A stretch of DNA of 64,000 nt from a virus. This document shows, in pieces, positions 9,108-18,700 of the stretch (position 1 is the stretch's first letter; each line of letters opens with the position of its first letter). The stretch is from positions 1 to 64,000 of the IMG/VR virus record IMGVR_UViG_3300032116_022062; one strand, written 5' to 3'. The notes beneath the pieces are model-generated. The model worked only from the letters and a program-made list of their open reading frames with translations, had not been told where the DNA came from and did no database searches. Made by a program: the position numbers and the translations under genes.

Positions 9108-9365
9108 TTAGTAATATCTTTTGTTAGCTAATGGATTTTGTCCATTATCAGGCGTTGAAGAAGTTGCAATTAATAATAAATTATCTAATGCTTCGGTATA
9201 ACTTGAACCGGTAGCTGTTATATTAACTTCTGGCATAGATGCTCTAAAATAATCAGCTGAGTAAGTAGGTAAAGAAACAGTAGCTCCTGATAAAAATTGA
9301 AGTTGAGTGCCATTAACTTGTGATGGTACATAAGAAATATTAACAAAATATTTAGGATCAGTCAT
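9108..9365 (-). CDS. Hypothetical small protein, 85 aa
   Basis: Unrecognised. A compact 85-residue protein with predicted beta strands (Y-F-V-N-I-S-Y-V near the start) and a segment around 45-68 (S-M-P-E-V-N-I-T-A-T-G-S-S-Y-T-E-A-L-D-N-L-L) that resembles the beta-alpha unit of HicB-like or phage small beta-sandwich proteins. It ends immediately after the M15B gene on the opposite strand and has its own promoter-like element 24 bases upstream. Being inside the baseplate block, it may be a minor virion or chaperone protein; this is only context. Confidence 0.6.
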   Translation of the reverse strand: MTDPKYFVNISYVPSQVNGTQLQFLSGATVSLPTYSADYFRASMPEVNITATGSSYTEALDNLLLIATSSTPDNGQNPLANKRYY

Positions 9366-9389
9366 AATAAAAAATTAGTTTTTATAATC

Positions 9390-9399
9390 TATATATTAA
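9390..9399 (-). promoter_or_regulatory. TTAATATATA promoter-like element
   Basis: Exact TTAATATATA on the minus strand, 24 bases before the ATG at 9365. Confidence 0.5.
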
Positions 9400-9416
9400 A
9401 TTAAAAAACTAATTTT

Positions 9417-11702
9417 TTATGGAGTTGTTCCGGTTTGGCTATTTGAACTTCCTCCAGATTGGTCTGTATTTTGACCAGAAGTATTTTGTTTTTCCTCTTC
9501 TTTATCTTTTTTCTCTTTATCTTTCTTTTTATCAGTTGGTTGTTTAGGTGGTGTGAATACTACAACTGTTCCCACGAATCCTAGTGGATCTACCTCTGTT
9601 GTACCTTTTGTTTCACTTTCTTTAGCAGCCTTTTCTTTAGATTTATTAAGAGTTTTCTTTTGTCTTATTAATAAAAATACTTGTGAAGAATCTGTTCCTT
9701 CTGGTAAAGATGATAGTATATTTGACTCATATTTATCTTTATATTCTTGTTTAAGTCCATAGTAAGTATCTCCTTCGAATTCTGGTTTTCCAATTCCACC
9801 CGCTGTCAATGTAGTTCTTTTAGCAATCATACCACTATCCACCTTTTGATCAAATAATTCTCTTTGATTTGGTTCATTTTCGTCTTTAAAATATCCTTCT
9901 ATTATAAGAGCTGCGATAACTTGTTTAGAACCTAATTTTTCTTCAATTATTTCTTTTGTTTCTGATATATTTTGTTGAATATTGTCGATTTTTTTATCAA
10001 CTTTATCTTTAATATCTTTATATTTATCTTTAGCTTGTTTAATTTTACCTTTAGCGTATTTTTCGTATTTGTTCAATTTAGTTTCTTCTTCTGTACTTTC
10101 GGTTGATTTCTCATAATCTACTTTATCCGTAAGTGTATAGGTAAATAACTCTTTTTTACCCTCACTTAATTGTTTTTTACATAATTCCATAAACTCATCA
10201 TAGTGATTTATGTTTTTAAAAACTTGAGATCCTTCTGAATAGTTAAAAACATACTGAGCGGTGGATGTATCCGATGATCTGTGAATATACATTGGAATAC
10301 TTCCTTGTTCTATTGGTGAAGTGAAATCATATTTATTTCTTTTGTTATTTCTATGAACAGCACAATAATCAAATTTCAAACAAGGATGTTTTGTATCTTC
10401 TTGAAAATTTGACATTTTTATAACATTTAAATATTGACCGAGTGCTAACATTGCCACATTTTCGGGTAGTTTTTCTTCACCTGGTACTAATCCAGGAACT
10501 GTTGTAATATCATATTCTTTTAATGTCCAGTTACCTTTATCATCTATATAGAATACATTTAGTTGATCATCAAATACATTGGTAATCTTTTTAGTTTTGT
10601 TCCTAATACCAACTATATTAAGTAGATATTGGTCTTTAAAAACTCTATAGTCTTTTGATTCCATAAACTTTATCAGACTGTCAATTTTAGTATTTGAAGT
10701 CGGTGACGATAGAGGCTCTTCTTTTTTAATTGGTTTCTCTTCTGGTTTAGTCGGATCATCTGGTTTTTTTGTTTCAATTCCGGTCGCTGGATTAACTTCA
10801 GATGGTTTAGGAGTTTCTGTTTTTACCTCTTCTTTAGGATCTGTTTTGGTTTCTGTTGGCTCGGCTTTAAAATTTTCATCATATTTTGGTTTAGGACCTT
10901 CAACTGGCTTGAAATCCTCTTCTGTTTTTGTTGTAACTTTATTCTCTTCTTTAGTTGATACCCATTTATCTCCTTGTTGTGATTCATCTTGTCTTTTTTC
11001 AGTTTCGCCTTTTACTGTTGAGGTTTTATCATTATCAACTATATTTACGTGATGTGATAAAAATTTAGTATCTCTTAAAGCTTTATATTTTAAAAGAACT
11101 GCTAAAAAAGGTGGAGATGGCATACAAGGTGTGGGTGATAGTAAAGCTCCGCCAAATTGACCCATAAGATGATCGACAAACTCATCAAACCAAGTCATCC
11201 AGTTGTTTCCCAATACTGCTTGTTGATTAGCTGTTTTATCTCCAATATTTATAATTCTTTTATTGTCTTTAAGGTTTAAATTAATGGAGTTTTCCGTTAT
11301 GTTAATGTTGTTATATTTGTGATCAATTTTAAGACCCTCGGATTCATTTACATATATTTGAGTTCTATGATCATAAAGTAAAGATTTCATAGAAAGATAG
11401 TCTTCATTTGAAAGTGATTTGATTTTATTTTCTAAATTAACATTATAGTGCTCTGAAAATATAAATTCCGGTTTATTTATATCACCTTGGTCAAATACAA
11501 CAATCACAACCTTGCCTTTATCTGGTACTGAAAATTGATTACCGTTAAGATCTTTCCAAGGAGAAGCCCAAGGAATATCTTCAACTTCCATTTTTTCAAA
11601 GAAGTCTAAAACTCTAACCTTTAACCTACCGTGTTTATCTGGGTCTACATTTTCCTCTACTACACCTATATAGGTTTTACCTATTTCAGCTCTTTTTTTC
11701 AT
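9417..11702 (-). CDS. Baseplate central spike protein, gp5-like OB domain
   Basis: A 761-residue protein. Residues about 10-85 match the N-terminal OB-fold of T4 gp5/VgrG-type spikes: Y-I-G-V-V-E-E-N-V-D-P-D-K-H-G-R-L-K-V-R-V, then D-I-P-W-A-S-P and S-V-P-D-K-G-K-V-V-I-V-V-F-D-Q-G-D. Around 105-155 are short repeated strands (N-I-N-I-T, I-N-L-N-L) that could begin a beta-prism or helix. A long Lys/Glu/Pro/Thr linker follows (about 220-330), then an unassigned domain and a highly charged tail. No lysozyme domain is inserted, unlike T4 gp5. Its ATG overlaps the stop of the upstream structural gene (ATGA), implying coupled translation. Confidence 0.7.
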   Translation of the reverse strand: MKKRAEIGKTYIGVVEENVDPDKHGRLKVRVLDFFEKMEVEDIPWASPWKDLNGNQFSVPDKGKVVIVVFDQGDINKPEFIFSEHYNVNLENKIKSLSNEDYLSMKSLLYDHRTQIYVNESEGLKIDHKYNNINITENSINLNLKDNKRIINIGDKTANQQAVLGNNWMTWFDEFVDHLMGQFGGALLSPTPCMPSPPFLAVLLKYKALRDTKFLSHHVNIVDNDKTSTVKGETEKRQDESQQGDKWVSTKEENKVTTKTEEDFKPVEGPKPKYDENFKAEPTETKTDPKEEVKTETPKPSEVNPATGIETKKPDDPTKPEEKPIKKEEPLSSPTSNTKIDSLIKFMESKDYRVFKDQYLLNIVGIRNKTKKITNVFDDQLNVFYIDDKGNWTLKEYDITTVPGLVPGEEKLPENVAMLALGQYLNVIKMSNFQEDTKHPCLKFDYCAVHRNNKRNKYDFTSPIEQGSIPMYIHRSSDTSTAQYVFNYSEGSQVFKNINHYDEFMELCKKQLSEGKKELFTYTLTDKVDYEKSTESTEEETKLNKYEKYAKGKIKQAKDKYKDIKDKVDKKIDNIQQNISETKEIIEEKLGSKQVIAALIIEGYFKDENEPNQRELFDQKVDSGMIAKRTTLTAGGIGKPEFEGDTYYGLKQEYKDKYESNILSSLPEGTDSSQVFLLIRQKKTLNKSKEKAAKESETKGTTEVDPLGFVGTVVVFTPPKQPTDKKKDKEKKDKEEEKQNTSGQNTDQSGGSSNSQTGTTP

Positions 11703-13765
11703 TGACCTCCGAATAATTTATTTGCCATAGATCCTCCTGCAAAATTCGCAACATCATTTTTTAGCGTTCCCATAGTGTCAAAAAAGTTACCAGAAGGTGG
11801 TATATTAGAAAGTAAGTTCTTTTGAACAGATCCTCCTACTTTATTAGAAAATGCTTTATCTAGAGTTTGATTAAGTAAGGTTTGTCTGATTGACGCTCCT
11901 TTTAATCCGGTTTCTTGTGACATTGTGTTAAAAAAAGTACTTGCTTTTCCTTTTGCTTGTGTTACTTTTGTTCCGATTCCGGTAACATCTACAACGAAAT
12001 TGACTGCTTTTTTAAATGCTGGACTTGGTCCTTTAGAGAAAGCTTCCGACGTCAAACTATTTTGTTTTTCAGCTTTTTGTGCATTCTTTTCAGATTGAAG
12101 TTTAAAAACATCAAATGCCTCTGTAGCGACTCTAGATTGTGGTTCTCCGTATATTAATAGAACTTTAGGTTTTTCAACTCCTACTTGTTTATCGGTATTA
12201 GTATTTGATGTAAAAAATCTTGGTGTAGAAGAACCGCCCGATCCTGTTTTTCTAGCATCTCTAGCTCCTGCGTTTCCTATTTTCCAGATTGCTCCAGCAT
12301 CGTATCCTACATATGTTCCCCATTCATAGTTTGATTGTGGTACAAATCTCTCCATTTTTAATGTTGAGTATTTAAAGTCAAAGTTTATAGAATAATTTTC
12401 TTGAGCAGCTGGTCCTTCTCCACCAACTGATACCTCATTTGGATGTGGCATTTTGTCAAAGTAAAATTGACATTCTTTTAGTGAATAAACATATCTACTT
12501 AGGTTATCTTTAACTTCTCTAACAGTTGGTCCTGATTTATTTACTCTCATAAAGTTTCTAAATTCGGAAATAATAATTTTACAATTAAATCTTAGTAAGT
12601 TATCAGGAACAATCATTTTACCTTGAGGTTTTGACCAATAAAGCAATTTATATAAATGTGCTAACGCACCAACACTAAGTGATACATCTTCATAAAAATC
12701 TAAACTTATAAAGTCATTTCTATAATCAGCAAAATATTTTAAAGTGTTGCCTTTATTTTGTTCTATTAAAAGATCTAATCCAGTGACTTTTTTCAGATAA
12801 TATCCCATATATGCTAATCTACCCGGTTCATGAATATTCGAGTTAGAAGGTAACATTGCTGAATTTGGTTTTGCTTTTGTAAAAGCAATTTTCGTATCAT
12901 CTATTGAATTTTGAAAAGCTACTTCTTGGTCAACTCTAAAAAGTTTTTTAAACTGATTTTTAAATTCTTCATAGACCGCAATTCTTTCTGTAAATTCATT
13001 TACGTTTGAATATTGTCTTAAAAAATCTAAAACCGATCCGTTTAAAAGTGGAGAACTACCCGCCTCAAAGATTATATCAAATCCAAAAAAGACAGGATCA
13101 TTCAATTCCCAAGGTGTTCCTTTAAAGTTATCTAATCTAGCAGTGCTTCCTGAATCGGTAGGAAGTTCTAAGAATGCTTGTTCGTCTATTACTTGAAGTC
13201 CATTTCTAAAATAATCTCCTCGTAGATCTCCAAAAATTAGAGGAATATCTCTAAATGTGTAGGGTTTATCTTGAACATCTTTTTCACTTCTTTCAAAGTT
13301 TTTTGTCTTGTCCCATTTTGACATTGGAGTGGTTTTTGGAACACCAGTGTCTCCTTCTGTTCTTCTTAAATAATCAGCTTTAAGAATATGTCCTCTCCAG
13401 TCTTGAAATATATAACCACCGGCTGATGCTTTAGTGACTATATCATTTGGTAAAGTTTCACTTGTTGGATAAATTGATTCTGGTGGTAAAAATCCCCTTT
13501 TTCCGGCTTCTGCACTAAAAATACCATGTGGATAAGGACTCTCAACCGGATCCTTAATAAGTATTCCGTTTGGTCCATAGTTAGGAAATCCTCCGTTTTT
13601 TGCTAAATTTGTGTAGAAATCATAAGAAGCCCCATCAACTGCACTTTGTTTGTCTATCGGTGATGTGTAGGTAAGATAACTCCAGTCTAATTGTGGATTA
13701 CCTGTTGCTGCATCTATCAAATAAGTAAGTGCTCCTTGGTGATTAGGATTATCAAAAATACTCAT
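11699..13765 (-). CDS. Large virion structural protein, probable baseplate component
   Basis: A 688-residue protein with no domain I can name. It is rich in aromatic and Asn/Gly residues typical of virion proteins; the stretch L-L-R-F-N-C-K-I-I-I-S-E-F-R-N-F near residues 400-416 and P-V-F-F-G-F-D-I-I-F-E near 224-234 look strongly structured. The C-terminal 150 residues are Gly/Ser/Ala/Lys-rich with an amphipathic helix. It lies between the GH108-like gene (upstream) and the gp5-like spike (ATGA overlap downstream) on the minus strand, so a baseplate or tube-initiation role is inferred from position only. Confidence 0.6.
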   Translation of the reverse strand: MSIFDNPNHQGALTYLIDAATGNPQLDWSYLTYTSPIDKQSAVDGASYDFYTNLAKNGGFPNYGPNGILIKDPVESPYPHGIFSAEAGKRGFLPPESIYPTSETLPNDIVTKASAGGYIFQDWRGHILKADYLRRTEGDTGVPKTTPMSKWDKTKNFERSEKDVQDKPYTFRDIPLIFGDLRGDYFRNGLQVIDEQAFLELPTDSGSTARLDNFKGTPWELNDPVFFGFDIIFEAGSSPLLNGSVLDFLRQYSNVNEFTERIAVYEEFKNQFKKLFRVDQEVAFQNSIDDTKIAFTKAKPNSAMLPSNSNIHEPGRLAYMGYYLKKVTGLDLLIEQNKGNTLKYFADYRNDFISLDFYEDVSLSVGALAHLYKLLYWSKPQGKMIVPDNLLRFNCKIIISEFRNFMRVNKSGPTVREVKDNLSRYVYSLKECQFYFDKMPHPNEVSVGGEGPAAQENYSINFDFKYSTLKMERFVPQSNYEWGTYVGYDAGAIWKIGNAGARDARKTGSGGSSTPRFFTSNTNTDKQVGVEKPKVLLIYGEPQSRVATEAFDVFKLQSEKNAQKAEKQNSLTSEAFSKGPSPAFKKAVNFVVDVTGIGTKVTQAKGKASTFFNTMSQETGLKGASIRQTLLNQTLDKAFSNKVGGSVQKNLLSNIPPSGNFFDTMGTLKNDVANFAGGSMANKLFGGQ

Positions 13766-13769
13766 AGAC

Positions 13770-13779
13770 TATATATTAA
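13770..13779 (-). promoter_or_regulatory. TTAATATATA promoter-like element
   Basis: Exact TTAATATATA on the minus strand, 4 bases before the ATG at 13765; drives the structural gene and the spike gene. Confidence 0.55.
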
Positions 13780-13792
13780 GTTTATGTCTTTT

Positions 13793-15718
13793 CTATGATT
13801 CATGAAAATCTTGTATCCATGCATTTACTCCGTTTATCCAACCATTTCTATAAACTGAATTTTTATTACCGGGTTGTGAAATATTTAGAAGAAACTGTGC
13901 TCTACAATCATATAAAGCTGATATCAATTCCGATTCTTTACCTTGGTCGTAGAGTTGATTTACATAATTTATATGAGCGTCTTTTATTTTACCAGATGTG
14001 AATTCTTTACTACCTTTCAATAGATTAAGTGCAGTATTTAAGTTTTTAATAGCACCGCCTGAACCACTACCCCAAGCAAGGTACGTGTAAAAGTAACCGG
14101 CGACTTTGCTTTTCATCTCTAATCCCCTGTTTGGTTTAACAAAGGTATCGTTCATTACTTTCCACCAGTCTTCATCACTCATTTCTAAAAATCTCTTCTG
14201 AAGTGATTCCGATCCATGTTCAGATGAATTTTTAACCCCAAATGCCGTTTTAAATACTAACCAAAGTATTCCTTTGTTTGTATGTATATTGTAAATTCTT
14301 CCTTTTGTGCTACTAGTACAGAGTGAATCATACTTTTTAGCATTTGGATGGTCTTTTTTACTGATAGGGCATACTGTTTTATCTTTATAACTTCGGTACG
14401 CACTATCACTAGTTCCATTTGCAACTCCTCCTTCTGCCTTTTTAACTCTTTTAATAAATGAAGCTTCTGTAATTTTAGGATTACCATATTTAAATTTAGT
14501 CAGTTTATATGTTTCACTTACTTTCACATCCCACGAGTTTCCAGAACCTTGTGTTTTTTGAAAAGATTTTCCTTGTAAAAATCCTTTTTTGGTTGGTTTA
14601 AGGCTATCTGAAGGAACTTCCGCTGGTGGATCTTCATTAGATGATGGTGGTGTGAAATCTAGCTGTTCTGGATTAGGTTCTGTAAGATCCACAGCTGCTG
14701 CTGTATTGGAGTTAAATTCTTCAACCACAACACTCTCAAAACTTTCCTCTGGTCCTGTAAATTCTGATTCCTTATATTCTTCTGATACTTCAAATGTAAC
14801 TTCTTCTGGACCTGGATCAAATTCATCAACTATTTCAACTTCCTCTTTAGATATAATTTTGAGTTTTCCTAACTCAGCATTTACTAAATATCCTGTTGTT
14901 GTGACATCAAATTTATATTCGCCTTCTATTAATTTAGCAGATGTTCCACTCGATCCAGAAGTTCCTGATGTTGTAACATCTGTAGATGTTGATGATCCTG
15001 GAAAATTATCCATAAATAATATTACATCCTTTTCAATAAAAGGTTCTTTTCCAAAGCCTTCAACCCATTTACCAGTACCATCATAAAATAATTCAGCGGA
15101 TTTTACTGATATCTTCTTTGTAGTCTCATCCCAAGTAAATCCGACAGTTTTTTCTCTTTTGATTATTGACTCACCATCTTTAAATACTTCGAATCCTATT
15201 TCCAGAGGTCTATCGCCTGGTTTAGCATTGGTAGGTGTAATTGTTGATATCCATTTTGCTACAACTGTTGGTTTTCCTTTATTCTCAGCAGGAGCTGTTT
15301 GAGTTTTTTTAGCCTCACAGGCCAATTCAAAACTTGCAGTAATTCCATATACTGTTTCAAATTCTTTTTTAAGTAATCTTATCAAATTTTCTTGAGAATC
15401 AATCACTTCAAGCTCATATTCAAATCCATCGTCATTTTTTGATAACTCAAAAGTCCTATTAGACTCAACTGGACCAATAGTAGATTTATCAACTACCGTT
15501 TTTGATTGTGGGTTGGTCCATGGTGTTGGAAGACCAGTTAAAGTTGCTTTTCCTACTGAACTATATTCAATCAAAATAGATGACTGAGTACTGCCATTTA
15601 CAGTGAAAGTGTATTCCTTTTCTCCCTTTTTTTGTACATCTAAAGTTAGATCACCTGAAATTTTCTTTTCATTATCATCTTTTGGTTTTTTTACTTTTAG
15701 ATTATATTCCTGAGCCAT
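13793..15718 (-). CDS. Virion-associated muramidase, GH108-like
   Basis: A 641-residue protein. The C-terminal ~200 residues resemble GH108 lysozymes with the C-terminal peptidoglycan-domain: K-R-V-K-K-A-E-G-G near residues 424-432 provides the E-G-G catalytic glutamate, T-N-K-G-I-L-W near 483-489 corresponds to the conserved T-x-x-G-I, and later V-A-G-Y-F-Y-T-Y-L-A-W-G-S-G and G-W-I-N-G-V-N-A fit the helical C-terminal part. The N-terminal region looks like Ig-like or beta domains. Residues 297-325 carry an acidic segment shared with the M15B protein, and about 245-262 a short Gly-Thr-Ser run. It starts 5 bases after the hub gene. Likely cuts peptidoglycan glycan chains from the baseplate. 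Confidence 0.65.
   Translation of the reverse strand: MAQEYNLKVKKPKDDNEKKISGDLTLDVQKKGEKEYTFTVNGSTQSSILIEYSSVGKATLTGLPTPWTNPQSKTVVDKSTIGPVESNRTFELSKNDDGFEYELEVIDSQENLIRLLKKEFETVYGITASFELACEAKKTQTAPAENKGKPTVVAKWISTITPTNAKPGDRPLEIGFEVFKDGESIIKREKTVGFTWDETTKKISVKSAELFYDGTGKWVEGFGKEPFIEKDVILFMDNFPGSSTSTDVTTSGTSGSSGTSAKLIEGEYKFDVTTTGYLVNAELGKLKIISKEEVEIVDEFDPGPEEVTFEVSEEYKESEFTGPEESFESVVVEEFNSNTAAAVDLTEPNPEQLDFTPPSSNEDPPAEVPSDSLKPTKKGFLQGKSFQKTQGSGNSWDVKVSETYKLTKFKYGNPKITEASFIKRVKKAEGGVANGTSDSAYRSYKDKTVCPISKKDHPNAKKYDSLCTSSTKGRIYNIHTNKGILWLVFKTAFGVKNSSEHGSESLQKRFLEMSDEDWWKVMNDTFVKPNRGLEMKSKVAGYFYTYLAWGSGSGGAIKNLNTALNLLKGSKEFTSGKIKDAHINYVNQLYDQGKESELISALYDCRAQFLLNISQPGNKNSVYRNGWINGVNAWIQDFHES
14945..14990 (-). 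repeat. Short Gly-Thr-Ser triplet tract in the GH108-like gene
   Basis: Encodes [13 protein letters not shown] minor copy of the triplet seen in the long fibre arrays. Confidence 0.6.
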
Positions 15719-15723
15719 TTATA

Positions 15724-18700
15724 TTAATTCTTTTTTTCAATTATAGTTAATTTAGCATCAATATTATATTTATTAATAATTTCTTGTTTCAATATACCAA
15801 CCATTCCATCAGCTAATTCCTGATAAGTTTCATCTGATTTTCCAAGAACTGCTGGAACTTGAGGTCCTTTTATCGGACCAATTGTTCCACCATCAGGAAA
15901 TCCACTTAAAACACCAACAGCATTTCTTTTAGGACCTATGGCCTGAAATGTAATTTTTCCAGTAATCTTTTTATTACCTTCTGTTTCCGGAGTAGGAATT
16001 CCTAAGATATATTCTCTTTCTCCATTACTTACTTTATTCTCTGGTGAGTTAGTTACGGTTTGAGCCGGTTGTTTAGACTTATTTACCGCATCTTGTTCAG
16101 CTAATTTTGTAGCGTTTTCTTTTTGTTTTCCTTTTCCAGCTGGATCTGGTCCTGCAGTTCCTGTTCCATCAACTTCTTTACCACTTATTTCAAAAGTTGC
16201 TTTTGCTGTTACCGTACCATCTGCGTTATCAACATAAGTTGCTGATAATAATTTATTAGTGACCACTGAATCAGCTGACGTACCTGATGTTCCTGAAGTT
16301 CCACTTGTGGCAGAGGTTCCACTAGTTCCTGATGTACCAGAGGATCCGGGCGATGGTTGAGATTGTGGTCTTTGTTCTAACACAGAACCAGTCACTTCAT
16401 TTCCATTTTCTTCTAATCTAGTAATTACAATTTGAAACTTTTTACCATCTTCTCCTTCAACATAATAAACTTCGTTAATAGCATAAGCACTGTTTGGTGG
16501 ATCAAGTGGTTTTTCTTCGTTGCTATTTCCTTCTTTTGTTTCTGGCTTTGTTTCGTCTTTCTGTTCTTCTACCTCTTCTGGAAGCTTTGAAAGTTCTTTT
16601 CTAGCTACCACAATATTTTGTGTAAGCTTACCTCTTGACCAATTATAACTTATATCTACAACCATCCAGTCTCCGTTAAGTCTAACTTGTGATTTATCTG
16701 GTTCGGTAACGGTCGGAGCTGAATTAACAAAATAAATCTTAATTTTTTGAAATTTATATAAATTAAAATTACCGTTTGGTAACTCCATTTCGCATGATAT
16801 TCTTGTTAAATTGTCAAAATTTACTTTGTTTTGAGTTGGTGAGTAAAGGTAATTTTTGTGTGAGTTTGACATATCAATTCTTCCTCCAAACTTAGTTCTA
16901 AAATTTTCTACTAAATCTTTTCCATCTGCTGGTTTTCCTTTTAATATAAGTTTATCATTACCAGTAGATGTTAATGAATTTACATCAAATATTAAAAATG
17001 ATTTAGAAGCCGAATCGTAAAATTTTGTTATAGTAAATTGTCCTTTTGTTACAGATTTTTGAGTTGAGTTATTTTTAACTATCTCTTTGTGGAAAAAGAA
17101 ACTTGAACTTCTTTGAGAGTCATCTTTGATAAGTATCATAGGCACTATCTTATCCGACTCTTCGGATTTTCTATCTACTTGAGAAAGACCTTTTGAGTCT
17201 AATCCAACATCTGTATTGTTATTTCTTGACCATTCTTTTTCTATATCAACATAATTGAAACAATAATAAAAATCGATATATCCCATAACAAATGAGTTAT
17301 CCGAAATATAGGAATGTTCAACAATTTGACCTATAAATTCTCTCCATGTTTTTCCAGTATTAACCCATTTCATTTCATCTTGTGTGTCGTTGATATTAGA
17401 ATTATATCCGAGCTCAAGCTCTTTAGCTATGTCTCTCATTACTTTAAAGGAAGTTCCTTTATATGCTTTATAGTTTATTTTATAGAAATCTTTAAGATCA
17501 ATGCTTCCTGTTACTGTGTAATTTCCGCTTTTATTTTGTTGAAAATTAGTTAATTTGAACTTCATGTGTATAGACTTCAAATTTGGACTACCCGAATTTA
17601 GAAATATTTCAAATGTAGTATCATCTAATGGCATTCCGTCTCTTTTCATAAGACCGTTTGAGTCTGAAAAAACAACATTACAACAAGGAACTATACCATC
17701 GTGGAAAAGAGACATTTGAAGTATATCTCTTGATTCAATTTGATAGGTATTATACCAGAAAAGAGGGGTGTTTCCTAAACTTTGTAGATAATCCTGTGTC
17801 TGTAAATCTTTACTTCCAGCATCTAACTTTATTGGTCGAAGTTTATATGTAGTTTTGTCGATTTGTGCAATTATTGGTCTATTACCATCTGTCTTTTTTT
17901 CTTCTTCTCCTTTTGGCTCCTGTTGTTTAGGAGAAGGATCACCTTCAACTTTTATAGTAAATTCAGTTGGTTCGATATCTTCAGCTTCTGTTGTAACTGA
18001 GATGACGTATTCTCCTGGTTCGTCAAATTGAAGACCTTCGAATACCGCTTCTCCAAAAATTGTTTCTTTTTCTACCTCACCCATTAATTCACCTGGGCCG
18101 CTTTTCTTAACTAATTTTATTTTTGATATTTTTGTAGGACCCGGATCAGCGGCCGCTTTATTATTGTTATTTGCTGCATTTTCGGTTTTTTCGACATTTT
18201 GATCCGTAGTTGGTGGTTGATCACCGGATGTTCCTTGATCAGCTGATGAATCAACAGATGTAGTTTGAACTAAAACACCACTGTACTCTGGTAAATTTTT
18301 AGGAGAACCAGATGGGCCAATTTTCACACCAACAGTGCCTTCTTTTAGACCCGCTGATTTTGGTAAATTTGGATATTTTTGAGGCCATGTATGTTGAAAA
18401 AATATTTGTCTAAAACCACCTGGAAAATAAAGATCTATAACATCTGCTACTTTAGCACCTTTAATACCTACCGCAGCGTTGTATTCCTTTTTATAATTCG
18501 GATAAGCATGTGAAGCCGGTGGAGATTTTTTTGGATATCCTCCAGATGCACCACCCCAAGATGAAAACCCAACATAAGCATTTCCATCTGGAGATTCTTC
18601 AATCGTGAATTCCCAATCAACTTTATAATTTACAGGATCAACCGTGAATTTTACCGATGTTATACAAGGATTTAGGTTGTATTTTTTATAAAATGATTGT

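Noticed and set aside
14589-15086. 165-residue Ser-rich plus-strand frame
   Set aside because: Antisense shadow of the muramidase gene; Ser/Thr richness comes from the reverse of acidic codons.
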